Origin: Pelagerythrobacter marinus
GTDB taxonomy: Bacteria > Pseudomonadota > Alphaproteobacteria > Sphingomonadales > Sphingomonadaceae
NCBI RefSeq assembly: GCF_009827515.1
Contig: NZ_WTYO01000003.1
Coordinates: forward strand, 310,001 to 374,000
Reading direction: 5' to 3'
DNA length: 64,000 bases
In this document: positions 34,183-43,005 of the stretch, piece after piece
Layout: every line of letters starts with the position of its first letter
Position numbering within the stretch: the first letter of the stretch is position 1
Position numbers and translations under genes: made by a program
Notes under the pieces: generated by a model
What the model was told of the DNA's origin: nothing
Database searches by the model: none
What the model saw: the letters and a program-made list of their open reading frames with translations, nothing else

Positions 34183-35387
34183 GTTTCGGTTCCGATTGGC
34201 CGCGCCGTCGCGGGCGCGGCAGGGGGGGATATCGATTGTTCGGAGATACGCGGGCGGGGGGCGGCCGGTTCCGCCGCCTCGGCGGGTTCGTGCGGGATTT
34301 CGATGATCACGGTGAAGCCGCCTTCGGGCGGCGTGCGGATTTCGAACAGGTGATCGTCGCCATAGGCCTGTGCAAGCCGGTTCCTGATATTGGCGAGGCC
34401 AACCCCGGTCGAAACCGCCTGCCCGTCGCCGGTGAGTGCCAGCGGCAGGCTGGGGCGCATCTGGCCCTGTTGCAAGCCCGGCCCGGTGTCGGAAACGGCG
34501 ATGCGCAGACGGTTTCCGACGAGCCGAGCCGAAAGGCTGATCCGCGCCCCTTCCTCCTGCGGCGAGACCGCGTACTTGATCGCGTTTTCAACCAGCGGCT
34601 GAAGCAGCATCGAGGGCAGGCAGGCCTGGGCGGCGGCCGGTTCGATGTCGAACTCGGTCCGCAGCCGTTCCTCGAACCGCATCCGCTCGATCCCGAGGTA
34701 GAGCTTGAGCGTCTCGACCTCCTGCGCGAGCGTCACTTTCCCGCCGGGCTGGCTGATCAGCGTGTGCCGCAGGAAGGAGGACAGCCGCGTCAGCATGGCA
34801 TTGGCTGGCTCGGTCTGCTTGAGCAGGACGAGCGTGCTGATCGAATTGAGCGTGTTGAACAGGAAATGCGGGTTGAGCTGGTATCGCAGCATGGCCAGCT
34901 GCGCGCCGGTGGCCTGGGCTTCCAGCCGCTCCAGCCGGTCGGCCTGTTCCTCGATCTGGAGGAAGAAGTTGATCGCGTAGTAGAGCGCCGACCAGGTGCC
35001 GAGCAGCGTCAGCGGATAGATCAGGTAGGCGATCAGCAGAGCGGTGAAGCCGGCCTCGCTCTCGGGCAGGGTCAGGCTCTTGGCCCAGACGCCGATCGCC
35101 GCGAAGGCCAGCACGGCAACCGCCAGCGCCAGGGTCGAAAGGCTCCAGGTCAGAAGCGGGCGGCGGCTGATCAGTTCGCGGTAGAGCACGGACAGGACGA
35201 GGCTGATCGAAAAGCCGGTGATCGTTTCGATCACCACGATCACGAAGAACGAGAAATCGAGCGCGTTGATCGCCCCCGAAACGGCGCGCAGCAGCAGCGC
35301 GCCGCCCCACCCGGCGAACTGGAGGTTCCAGAACGCGCGGCTCTTGTCCTCGAAAAAGGGCGTCGGTCTGAAGGGCAGCATGGCCAT
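34179..35387 (-). CDS. LytS-type sensor histidine kinase
   Basis: 402 residues. An N-terminal membrane region with about four helices (residues ~25-150; RAVSGAINALDFSFFVIVVI, LSTLALAVAVLAFAAIGVWA and others) is followed by the His_kinase domain with the phosphoacceptor His in QLNPHFLFNTLNSIS, and an ATPase domain with LVENAIKYAVSP and SDTGPGLQQG and GVGLANIRNRL. The C-terminal tail is Pro/Ala-rich. It is the cognate kinase of the LytTR regulator it overlaps. The stimulus is unknown; no periplasmic sensor domain is evident. Confidence 0.92.
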   Translation of the reverse strand: MAMLPFRPTPFFEDKSRAFWNLQFAGWGGALLLRAVSGAINALDFSFFVIVVIETITGFSISLVLSVLYRELISRRPLLTWSLSTLALAVAVLAFAAIGVWAKSLTLPESEAGFTALLIAYLIYPLTLLGTWSALYYAINFFLQIEEQADRLERLEAQATGAQLAMLRYQLNPHFLFNTLNSISTLVLLKQTEPANAMLTRLSSFLRHTLISQPGGKVTLAQEVETLKLYLGIERMRFEERLRTEFDIEPAAAQACLPSMLLQPLVENAIKYAVSPQEEGARISLSARLVGNRLRIAVSDTGPGLQQGQMRPSLPLALTGDGQAVSTGVGLANIRNRLAQAYGDDHLFEIRTPPEGGFTVIIEIPHEPAEAAEPAAPRPRISEQSISPPAAPATARPIGTET

Positions 35388-35482
35388 GGCCAGGGTCTTT
35401 AGCCGATTTGGCGTGGCTTCGTCAGATTGTTTTGACCGCCCGCGCCCGGGGCGGCTAGGCTGCCCGCGTGGGAGAGAAGACG

Positions 35483-36088
35483 ATGGACAGCACCGCCAGC
35501 GCCGAGCGCGCGCAATTTCGCGAAATGAAGCAGGGCACGGCCGAAGACTGGGCCATTATCGGGGGCGAATACCGGGCCTTCGCCCGCGGCCTGCCCGATC
35601 GCGTGCTCGACCACTTGCGCCTGCTGGAAGGGGATTTCGGCGGTTTCCCCGTGTGCCGGCTGGAGCATTCGCTGCAGACGGCGACCCGCGCCCACCGCGA
35701 CGGGCGCGACGAGCAATACGTGGTCATGGCCCTGCTCCACGACATCGGGGACACGCTGGGCAGCTACAACCACCCCGACGTGGCGGCATCGATCATCGCG
35801 CCCTTCGTGCGCGAGGAAGTGCACTGGATCTGCCAGCACCACGGCCATTTCCAGGGGTATTACTTCTTCCACTTCCTCGGCATGGACCGCGATGCTCGCG
35901 AGGCCTTTCGCGGGCACGAACATTTCGATGCCTGCGCCGAATTCTGCGAGAAGTACGACCAGGCGGCGTTCGATCCCGATTACGAGAGCGAGCCGCTGTC
36001 GTTCTTCGAACCGATGGTGCGCCGCGTGATGGCCCGGCCGCTGGCGAGCCTCTACCGGCTCGACGAATCGGCCGAAGCTGCGGCGTAG
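35483..36088 (+). CDS. HD-domain phosphohydrolase or oxygenase
   Basis: About 201 residues (MDSTASAERAQFREMKQG...). HD-type metal motifs are LEHSLQTATRAH, ALLHDIGDTLG, ICQHHGHFQGY and a later Asp-rich segment. The DFGGFPVCRLEHSLQTA stretch recalls HD-domain diiron oxygenases such as PhnZ and TmpB, so an oxygenase is possible, as well as a phosphohydrolase of the COG4341 kind. The ATG at 35483 has GGGAGAGAAG upstream; a GTG five codons earlier is the alternative. Its end overlaps the convergent M48 gene by 37 nt. Confidence 0.8.
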   Translation: MDSTASAERAQFREMKQGTAEDWAIIGGEYRAFARGLPDRVLDHLRLLEGDFGGFPVCRLEHSLQTATRAHRDGRDEQYVVMALLHDIGDTLGSYNHPDVAASIIAPFVREEVHWICQHHGHFQGYYFFHFLGMDRDAREAFRGHEHFDACAEFCEKYDQAAFDPDYESEPLSFFEPMVRRVMARPLASLYRLDESAEAAA

Positions 36089-37110
36089 ATACCGCCGCCG
36101 CCGCTGGTCGTGTCGCGGCGGAAGTGGCGCGACCAGTCGGCCGCCCCCGGGGCCGCGGCGAGGCGATCCAGCAGGGCGGCCTCGGCCTCGATCGCCTCGA
36201 CCCTTTCGTCCCACCCGTCATGGGTGCGCTTGCGAAAGAGCCCGCCGCCGTGCCGTGGGCCCCAGCGCTGCATGAACCGGACCCCGGCCCGCGGATCGTA
36301 TCCCGCGTTGGCGAGCAGCCAGGGGATCAGCCGGTCGGCCTCGCGCTCGCTCAGGCGCACGTCGCGCCGCTTGCGCCCGCGCGAATCCAGCCAGACCCGG
36401 TGGGCGAGCAGGTTGTGCGCCAGCTCGTGCGCGACGACCGCGGCCAGTTCTTCCTCGTCGTAACCGAAGGCGGGAAAATCGCGGCCCACGATGACCCGCC
36501 GGCCATCGGCCACCGCGCGCTTGCCCGCGATCACCTCGAACCGGCTGCGGCAGGCGGGCACGCCGGCGAGGTCGAGCACGGTGCCGTCGCGCAGGGTCAG
36601 CGCCACGCTGCCGTCGCGCACCAGCGCCCGTTCGATCGCTTCGTGAAGGCGGGCCAGCCGCCGCCAGTCGCGGGCGGGCGCGGCCTCGATCGCCGCGACG
36701 GGCAAGTCGCCGATGGCGACGATCTCGTCGCCCGGCGCAAGGCCCGCCGCGGCCGCGGGGGAGCCGGGCGCGACGGCCTGGACGGCGACGGGCCCCTCGA
36801 TCCCCAGCGCGGCGCTCACCGCCGCCGGCTCGGCAAAGGCCGCCGTGTCCTGCAGGAGGAGGCCGATCGAAGGCCACGTCTGCTCGCAATAGGGGGCGTT
36901 CCCGGTGACCAGCCGCCAGCCGATCGCGAGCAGGCGATGATCGGCTGCGCGCAGGGCGGCGAGGTCCGCGGCCAGCGCGCCCGCGCGGCTGTCGGGCGCC
37001 GTAGCAGCGCCTTCGCCCGGCGCGCGGGCGCTTGCCGGCATTGCGGCGGCCGGGCCGGGCAAGGGCGCGAGAAGGGCGGGCAGCAGCGCGAGGGCGGCCG
37101 CGCGCGACAT
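36052..37110 (-). CDS. M48 family metalloprotease with embedded PDZ domain, exported
   Basis: 352 residues with a signal peptide (MSRAAALALLPALLAPLPGPAAA). A PDZ-like domain covers ~105-185 (VAVQAVAPGSPAAAAGLAPGDEIVAIG). The M48 zinc motif HELAH is at 228-232 (AAVVAHELAHNLLAHR), with the third ligand in SEREADR near 257. PDZ upstream of the protease core is unusual for M48. Periplasmic proteolysis is likely. TGATG couples it to the DsbA-like gene upstream, and a BepA-like M48 gene precedes that, so an envelope quality-control role is inferred. Confidence 0.85.
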   Translation of the reverse strand: MSRAAALALLPALLAPLPGPAAAMPASARAPGEGAATAPDSRAGALAADLAALRAADHRLLAIGWRLVTGNAPYCEQTWPSIGLLLQDTAAFAEPAAVSAALGIEGPVAVQAVAPGSPAAAAGLAPGDEIVAIGDLPVAAIEAAPARDWRRLARLHEAIERALVRDGSVALTLRDGTVLDLAGVPACRSRFEVIAGKRAVADGRRVIVGRDFPAFGYDEEELAAVVAHELAHNLLAHRVWLDSRGRKRRDVRLSEREADRLIPWLLANAGYDPRAGVRFMQRWGPRHGGGLFRKRTHDGWDERVEAIEAEAALLDRLAAAPGAADWSRHFRRDTTSGGGGIYAAASADSSSR

Positions 37111-37808
37111 CACGATCCGCGGGCTTCGACCAGGGCTTGCGCCAGCCCCTCGTACCCGACGGCCCCTTCGAGCACGCGGTCGCCGATCACCCAGCTCGGC
37201 GTGCCCGAGAAGCCCAGCCGCTCGGCGAAACCCGCGTTCTTGGCCAGTTCGAAAGAAACCTCGTCCGACGCGGCGAAGGCGCGGGCGGCCTCGAGGTCGA
37301 GCCCGGCCGCGCGGGCGGCCCGCTCGATGCTGGCCGCGTCGGGCGGGCCATGTTCGAACATGGCCTCGTGGAAGGCGGCGAACTTGCCCTGGTCGGCGGC
37401 GGCCAGGGCCATGCGCGCGGCCGCCTCGCTCCCCTGGAAGATCGGCCATTCGCGGACCACGACGCGCAAGTCGGGATGGGCCTCCACCAGCCGGGCGACA
37501 TCGGGCTGGCTCATGCGGCAGTAGGTGCAGCCGTAGTCGGTGAATTCGACCAGCGTCACCGTGCCTTCGGGGTTGCCGAGCACGGCGCCGGGGAACGGCG
37601 CGGTCACTTCGCCCGCGAGGTCGGCAAGGCGGCCCTGCGCCTCGCGCGCCTGGTACCGCTCGGCCATTTCGGGCAGGATTTCCGGGTTGTCGAGCAGGTA
37701 GGCGCGCGTGCGCGCGTCGCCGAGGCCGCTGAACGACCACAGCGCGGCACCGGCAAAGCCGAATACGAGCGCGACGATCGCGACGAGGATGTGATCGCGT
37801 CTTGTCAT
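37110..37808 (-). CDS. DsbA family thiol-disulfide oxidoreductase
   Basis: 232 residues with an N-terminal membrane anchor or signal (MTRRDHILVAIVALVFGFAG). The thioredoxin-fold domain has the CxxC motif CTYC at 94-97 (DYGCTYCRMSQPD) and the cis-Pro loop GTPSWVIG. Its architecture is like Com1/DsbA-type proteins with a Cys-x2-Cys and no C-terminal extension. It probably makes or isomerises disulfides in the periplasm. It is coupled to the PDZ-M48 gene downstream and lies 10 nt after the BepA-like gene's strand-mate start region. Confidence 0.88.
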   Translation of the reverse strand: MTRRDHILVAIVALVFGFAGAALWSFSGLGDARTRAYLLDNPEILPEMAERYQAREAQGRLADLAGEVTAPFPGAVLGNPEGTVTLVEFTDYGCTYCRMSQPDVARLVEAHPDLRVVVREWPIFQGSEAAARMALAAADQGKFAAFHEAMFEHGPPDAASIERAARAAGLDLEAARAFAASDEVSFELAKNAGFAERLGFSGTPSWVIGDRVLEGAVGYEGLAQALVEARGS

Positions 37809-37818
37809 CGGCCGGGCG

Positions 37819-39174
37819 CTATCGCCGGTCCTGCTCGCGTTCAAGCGCGGCGCGCGCCTGGAGCGCGATATCCTGCGCGCGTATCCAGTCCGCCGATCCC
37901 TCGGGCAGGCCGGCCTCGGCCGCCTGCGCGCTGCGGATCGCCATCGCGTACTGGCGGCTCATCACCTGCTGTTCGGCGCTGGCCAAGCGGGCGCGGGGCA
38001 TGTCGCCGCGCGCGGCATAGACCACGCCCAGCTGGTACCAGGCGAAGGGGTTCAGCCGGTCGCGCGCCACCGCCGCGCGCAGGACCTGCTCGGCTTCCTC
38101 GAAATGGTCCCGGTTTTCGGTCGCGATCAGGGCGTGCCCGAACATCGAGGCGATCAGCGGCTGGTGCCGGGTAAGCTCGCTCGCACGGCGCAGCGGGCCG
38201 AGCGCGGCCTCCGGCTGCCCCGATTCGAGCAGGATCTGGCCCTTGAGCTCGAGGAAATAGGGATCGTCCGGCGCGGCCGCGAGCAAGGCGTCGGTTTCCG
38301 CCAGCGCGCGGTCCATCTGCGCGTCCTTGTGCCAGGCATAGGCGCGGGCATAGCGCGCGGGAATGCCGCTCATCGTCTCGGGATAGACCTGCAGCGTGCG
38401 CTGCGGTTTCTGCTGGTATCCGAACAGCTTGGCCTTGACCCGTTCGAACCGCCGCTGGAGCGCGGGATCATCGGGCGCGTCCCATGCCGGATCGGCCTGG
38501 TAAACCTCGCGCAAGTGGGCGATCCGGTCGCCCGAGAGGGGGTGGGTGCGGGCAAAGGCCGCGTCGTCGCTCTGGCTGTAGCCGTAGCGGAATTCCTGGT
38601 TCTGCAACTTGGCGAAGAATGCCAGCGAGCCGCGGCCCGATATGCCCGCCTTCGAAAGGTATTCGGCGCCGGCGGCATCGGCAGAGGATTCCTGGACCCG
38701 GCTGAAGGCGAGATACTTGCCCAGCGCGGCCTGCTGGCCGGCCATCATCACGCCCATCGCCGCCTCGCCCGCGCCGGCCAGCGCGGCACCGACGCCGAGC
38801 AGGAGGGAGAGCAGCGAGATATTGGTCGCCGCCCCGGCACCCTCGGCATGGCGGATGATGTGTCCGCCGGTGATATGGCCCAGTTCGTGCGCGATCACGC
38901 CCTGGACCTCGTTCGCCGTGTCGGCCGCGTCGATCAGGCCGGTGTGGATATAGACCGCCTGCCCGCCGGCGACGAAGGCATTGATCGAGCTGTCGTTGAT
39001 GAGGACGATCTCGACATTGCCGGGCTGCAGCCCGGACGCCTCGACCAGGGGGGCGGCCATGTCGTCGAGCAGGGCCTCGGTCTCGGCATCGCGCAGGATC
39101 GACTGGGCCGCCGCCGGCTGGGCCGCAAGCGACAAGGCCGCGACGAGCGCGAGGATTCGGGCAAGGAGGCGCAT
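37819..39174 (-). CDS. M48 family metalloprotease with TPR region (BepA/YfgC-like)
   Basis: 451 residues with a signal peptide (MRLLARILALVAALSLAAQPAAAQ). The M48 domain has HELGH at 96-100 (QGVIAHELGHITGGH) and the third zinc ligand in QESSADAAGAEYL. TPR repeats follow from about residue 290 (AQMDRALAETDALLAAAPDDPY and more). BepA both degrades and helps assemble outer-membrane proteins such as LptD; this order of domains matches. A longer open frame continues upstream, but only from 39174 is there family sequence. It is first of three co-directional envelope genes. Confidence 0.9.
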   Translation of the reverse strand: MRLLARILALVAALSLAAQPAAAQSILRDAETEALLDDMAAPLVEASGLQPGNVEIVLINDSSINAFVAGGQAVYIHTGLIDAADTANEVQGVIAHELGHITGGHIIRHAEGAGAATNISLLSLLLGVGAALAGAGEAAMGVMMAGQQAALGKYLAFSRVQESSADAAGAEYLSKAGISGRGSLAFFAKLQNQEFRYGYSQSDDAAFARTHPLSGDRIAHLREVYQADPAWDAPDDPALQRRFERVKAKLFGYQQKPQRTLQVYPETMSGIPARYARAYAWHKDAQMDRALAETDALLAAAPDDPYFLELKGQILLESGQPEAALGPLRRASELTRHQPLIASMFGHALIATENRDHFEEAEQVLRAAVARDRLNPFAWYQLGVVYAARGDMPRARLASAEQQVMSRQYAMAIRSAQAAEAGLPEGSADWIRAQDIALQARAALEREQDRR

Positions 39175-39257
39175 CGCCGCCTTGCTAGCCGCTTGCGGCC
39201 TGAACCGCCAATGAAGATCGGCCCGTCCCGCCGTCTCGGCGAGGCGGGTAAGCGGCG

Positions 39258-40781
39258 TCAGGCGACCAGTCGCCGCGCCGCGCGGTCGACCAGCGCCTCG
39301 TCGCCGGAGACTTCGCCCAGCACGGCCACGTCGCCGGTGTCGAGGCGGCGAATCACGACCAGGCCGAATTCGTCGCCCTCGGGGGCGATCGCCTCCAGCC
39401 CCTGCGGCTCGATCGCGCGCAGCTTGCGCTGCAAGGCCGCGCGCGGCTTGCGTTCGCGCGCGGTGCGCCCGCTTTCCTCGCGGCGCAGCCTGCGCTCTTC
39501 CCTGACCACGCCCTTCAGCCCGCCATCGGCCTCGGCCAGGAAGCCCGCGAGCGCGCCCGGGGCGAGCTGGCGGCGATGGGCATGGGCGAGAACGGCGGCA
39601 TATTCGGTCAGGCGCGTCTTGTCGTAATCGGCGCCGAAGACGAGCTTCACCACCGGGGTCATCGGGGCGCGCTGCTGCACCTTCAGCCCGGCTTCCTCGA
39701 CCAGGCGCGCGAATTCCTGCGGCGCTTGCCCGGCCGCGACGCTGAAGTCGTAAGCGCGCGAAACCGCCGCGTAGAGCGCGCCGCGGGTGCGATCCTCGCT
39801 GTTGCCTGCCGCTTCGGCGCATTCGCGCGCGGCCGAGAGCAGCCCGGCGAGGCCTTCGGCTTCGGGCGCGGCATGGTGCGCTTGCCCGGCCACTGATGCC
39901 GGGTCGGGATCGCCGGTGGGGACGGCCTCGGCCGCGCCGGCCGGATCGAGCGGGTCGAGCGGGATCGCATAGGCCTTGCGCGGGGTGGACTGGCGCGCGA
40001 TCATCTCGGCCATGCGCCAGGGACCCTCGGGGATCGGGGCGGGGGCGGCCGGTTCCGCCGCGCCCGCCGGATCGGCATCGTCCCGGCCATCGTTCCAGCC
40101 ATCCTCGGCCGCGGCGCCTGCCGGGCCGTCGGCCCAGTCGGTCACGGGATCGGGTTCGCGCGGGCGGCCTTCCGCCGCCTCGTCGCCGTCGAGGGCCTGG
40201 TCGATCTCGAGCATCAGCTCGTCGGTGGTCAGCTGGTCGGCCAGTTCCTTCCAGTTGATGACGCCGTAGATGAAGTCGATCGTGTCGTCGTCGCTCGAGA
40301 ACGGCAGCAGGATGCCGCGGTAGAGGATCGTCGCCCCGCGCTGGTTCACGAACTCGGCCTCGAACCCGATCGGGGCCTGGTTGGCGAGGATCTGCAGGTA
40401 ATGGTCGGTGATGCGGCTGAGCAGCGAGCGCGGCGGCACGTCGGCCAGCGACCTGATCGCGTCCTGCGCCCCGCATTCGCGCGCAAGTTCCGCGCCGAGG
40501 TAGGGGACCGCGGGGTTTTCCACCCCGCAGGAGAAATCGAGCAGGACCGAGTAGGGGCCGAAGTCGGGCAGGTTCTCCGGATCGAGATCCTCGATCGAGG
40601 GGTATGTCCGTTCGTCGAGCAGGCCGGCCCAGTGGTTGTAGGCGCGCACCTGCATCCGGCGTTCGTCGGTGCCGATTCCCGCAGGCGGGGGTTCGCGCCC
40701 GCCCTCGTCCTCGCCGGTGTCGAAGTCGCGATCGTCTTCGCCGTAGTCGGGCGAATCGAAGTTTCCGCGAAGTGTGTCCAT
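39258..40781 (-). CDS. PAS-like domain protein, conserved hypothetical
   Basis: 507 residues, acidic. The N-terminal part (~40-200) resembles a PAS_5-type sensor domain: YNHWAGLLDERTYPSIEDLDP, GPYSVLLDFSCGVENPAVPYLG and PIGFEAEFVNQRGATILYRGILLPFS. A long Asp/Gly/Ala linker follows, then a helical C-terminal region (FARLVEEAGLKVQQRAPMTPVVKLVFG; basic RRLRREESGRTARERKPRAAL). No kinase or cyclase domain is present. It is divergent from the CYP153 gene, with a 246-nt gap. Function unknown. Confidence 0.7.
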   Translation of the reverse strand: MDTLRGNFDSPDYGEDDRDFDTGEDEGGREPPPAGIGTDERRMQVRAYNHWAGLLDERTYPSIEDLDPENLPDFGPYSVLLDFSCGVENPAVPYLGAELARECGAQDAIRSLADVPPRSLLSRITDHYLQILANQAPIGFEAEFVNQRGATILYRGILLPFSSDDDTIDFIYGVINWKELADQLTTDELMLEIDQALDGDEAAEGRPREPDPVTDWADGPAGAAAEDGWNDGRDDADPAGAAEPAAPAPIPEGPWRMAEMIARQSTPRKAYAIPLDPLDPAGAAEAVPTGDPDPASVAGQAHHAAPEAEGLAGLLSAARECAEAAGNSEDRTRGALYAAVSRAYDFSVAAGQAPQEFARLVEEAGLKVQQRAPMTPVVKLVFGADYDKTRLTEYAAVLAHAHRRQLAPGALAGFLAEADGGLKGVVREERRLRREESGRTARERKPRAALQRKLRAIEPQGLEAIAPEGDEFGLVVIRRLDTGDVAVLGEVSGDEALVDRAARRLVA

Positions 40782-40884
40782 TGCCGTTTCGTAGCCCCCG
40801 GATGCGGTCTGCCCTGCCCGTTCTGGCGCGACGTGGTAAAGTTACCGTTAAGTCGCGCCGGGCGGCCTCTCCAGGGGGCGACGA

Positions 40885-40945
40885 TGACGTCACGCCGCCG
40901 GGTCGGCGCCGGATATAAGTCGCAAAAAGAAACGCACTATTGACA
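40885..40945 (+). promoter_or_regulatory. Control region upstream of the CYP153 gene
   Basis: The 246-nt divergent gap holds the 15-mer TGACGTCACGCCGCC (40885-40899, starting with the palindrome TGACGTCA), TATAAG at 40914 and TTGACA at 40940-40945. No -10 fits well downstream of TTGACA, so this is a candidate region only. Confidence 0.3.
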
Positions 40946-41027
40946 TGCGGGTAAGCGGGGGCAGGATGGTCGTGCCACGCACCCGGTCCAACAAATCAGA
41001 AACGGTGCGGGCGAGGAGAGAGAAGCC

Positions 41028-42365
41028 ATGGCCACCCAGATTGCCGAGCAGCCCGGCACCTATCGTTCGTCGCCCAGCGCGGTCGACGCGCTGAAGGAGC
41101 ACCTGTCCCGTCACCCGGAGGAAAAGTGGGTCCACACCCACCCTTATGACGTCAGCCGGAGCGACATCTATTACGAGGACCGGTGGCAGCCGATCTTCGC
41201 CGAGATGCGCGCCAAGGGGCCGCTCCACTGGGTCGATGAAAGCCCGGTCGGGCCTTACTGGAACGTCGTCGGCCACAAGGCGATCGGCCACGTCGAGGCC
41301 CTGCCCGAGCTGTTCTCCTCCAGCTGGGAACACGGCGGGATCACGATCCTCAACCGGCTGGACGAGGACGAGCTTGCCGCGCAGGGCCGCGAGCGGTTCG
41401 AGCTGCCGATGTTCATCGCGATGGACCGGCCCAAGCACACCGGGCAGAGGCGCACCGTCGCGCCGGCCTTCACCCCGGCGGAGATGAAGCGGCTGGAAGA
41501 CGACATCCGGCACCGCACCGGCGAACTGCTCGATTCGCTGCCGCGCGGCGAGGTCTTCGACTGGGTCGACAAGGTCTCGATCGAGCTGACGACGGGGATG
41601 CTGGCGATCCTGTTCGATTTCCCGTGGGAGGATCGCCGCCTGCTGACCTTCTGGTCCGACTGGGCCGGCGATACCGAGATCGCCATGGTCCGCGACCTCG
41701 ACGAGATGCGGCAGGGCATCCTGCGCGAGATGGCGGCCTATTTCCAGCAGCTCTGGGCCGAGCGGGCGAACCGCGAGCCGGGGCCGGACCTGATCTCGAT
41801 GATGATTCATTCGCCGGCGATGAACCAGATGAGCCCGCAGGAATTCATGGGCAACCTGGTCCTGCTGATCGTCGGCGGCAACGATACCACGCGCAACACG
41901 ATGAGCGGGATCATCCACGGGTTCGACAAGTTCCCCGACCAGCGCAAGCTGTTCGAGGAGAACCCCGATCTGATCCCCAACGCGGTGCAGGAATGCATCC
42001 GTTACCAGACCCCGCTGGCGCACATGCGCCGGACCTGCACCGAGGATACCGAGCTGTTCGGCCAGCAGGTCAAGGCGGGCGACAAGCTCGTGCTGTGGTA
42101 CCTATCGGCCAACCGCGACGCGGAGGTGTTCGAAAACCCGGACAAGCTCGACATCACGCGCGAGAACGCCCGCCGCCACCTCTCGTTCGGCTACGGCATC
42201 CACCGCTGCGTCGGCGCCCGGCTGGCCGAGTTGCAGTTGCGCGTGCTGCTCGAGGAAATGCACGCGCGGCGCATGCGGGTCCATGTCGCCGGCGACGTGG
42301 AGCGCGTACGGGCCAACTTCGTCCACGGGTTCCGCAAGCTGGAAGTCGAGGTCACGACTTTCTGA
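41028..42365 (+). CDS. Cytochrome P450, CYP153 family (alkane/fatty-acid omega-hydroxylase)
   Basis: 445 residues. CYP153 enzymes hydroxylate the terminal carbon of medium-chain alkanes and related compounds. Family-specific sequence is seen (GGITILNRLDEDE, LPMFIAMDRPKH, VSIELTTGMLAILFDFPW), with the I-helix GGNDTTRNTM, ExxR in ECIRYQ, and the haem-Cys loop SFGYGIHRCVGARLAELQ. GAGGAGAGAGAAGCC precedes the ATG at 41028. The ferredoxin and ferredoxin reductase that usually accompany CYP153 are not nearby, so partners must be elsewhere. Confidence 0.92.
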   Translation: MATQIAEQPGTYRSSPSAVDALKEHLSRHPEEKWVHTHPYDVSRSDIYYEDRWQPIFAEMRAKGPLHWVDESPVGPYWNVVGHKAIGHVEALPELFSSSWEHGGITILNRLDEDELAAQGRERFELPMFIAMDRPKHTGQRRTVAPAFTPAEMKRLEDDIRHRTGELLDSLPRGEVFDWVDKVSIELTTGMLAILFDFPWEDRRLLTFWSDWAGDTEIAMVRDLDEMRQGILREMAAYFQQLWAERANREPGPDLISMMIHSPAMNQMSPQEFMGNLVLLIVGGNDTTRNTMSGIIHGFDKFPDQRKLFEENPDLIPNAVQECIRYQTPLAHMRRTCTEDTELFGQQVKAGDKLVLWYLSANRDAEVFENPDKLDITRENARRHLSFGYGIHRCVGARLAELQLRVLLEEMHARRMRVHVAGDVERVRANFVHGFRKLEVEVTTF

Positions 42366-42459
42366 ACCCGGCCCGGAGGACAAGAGGGCCAGCCATGGCG
42401 TGACGCGGGGTCGGCGGCGTTCACACCCCGCTCACGCGTCGGGGCCCATCGTGGCGGCG

Positions 42460-42984
42460 ATGCCTCGCTTGTCCGACCTCGATCATCCGGTTCCCGGCCG
42501 CCCGGCCGGGCGGCGCGCCGTCCTGCGGCTTTTCGCGCTGGGTGGCGGCGCCCTGCTGCTCGGCGCCTGCGGCAGCGGGCGGGCCGAGGGGCGGCAATGG
42601 AAAGTCGGGCACAGCGAGGCCGAGTGGCGCCGGCGGCTGACGAAGGCGCAATACCGCGTGCTGCGCGAAGCCGGGACCGAGCGGGCCTTCTCGTCGCCGC
42701 TCGACAGGGAAACGCGCGCCGGCACGTTTCTGTGCGCGGGATGCGGCAACGCCCTCTATTCCTCGCGCGCGAAGTACGACAGCGGGACCGGCTGGCCCAG
42801 CTTCCGGCAGCCCCTGCCGGCGGCGATCGCGACGGCAACCGATTTCAAGCTCGGCTATCCGCGCACCGAGGTGCTCTGCGCCGACTGCGGCGGCCACCTG
42901 GGGCATGTCTTCGGCGACGGGCCGCGCCCGACCGGCAAGCGCTATTGCATGAACGGCACGGCAATGCGGTTCCGCCCGGCCTAG
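42460..42984 (+). CDS. msrB: Methionine-R-sulfoxide reductase MsrB, lipoprotein or Tat-exported
   Basis: 174 residues. The N-terminus has RRAVLRLFALGGGALLLGAC, a signal with lipobox LLGAC near residue 38 and a twin-Arg. The MsrB domain follows: zinc pairs CAGC and CADC, SGTGWPSF, HLGHVFGDG and the catalytic Cys in KRYCMNGTAMRF. It reduces methionine-R-sulfoxide in proteins, here in the envelope. MsrA in this window is also a predicted lipoprotein. The ATG at 42460 is the first that gives a complete signal. Confidence 0.9.
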   Translation: MPRLSDLDHPVPGRPAGRRAVLRLFALGGGALLLGACGSGRAEGRQWKVGHSEAEWRRRLTKAQYRVLREAGTERAFSSPLDRETRAGTFLCAGCGNALYSSRAKYDSGTGWPSFRQPLPAAIATATDFKLGYPRTEVLCADCGGHLGHVFGDGPRPTGKRYCMNGTAMRFRPA

Positions 42985-43005
42985 CGAGCGGGCGGCGCCC
43001 CGCGC

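Noticed and set aside
37819-40893. A 1024-codon open frame on the minus strand
   Set aside because: Only the part from 39174 down is BepA-like. Upstream it is a shadow of the PAS-like gene in another frame with Arg/Gly/Pro-rich low-complexity sequence.
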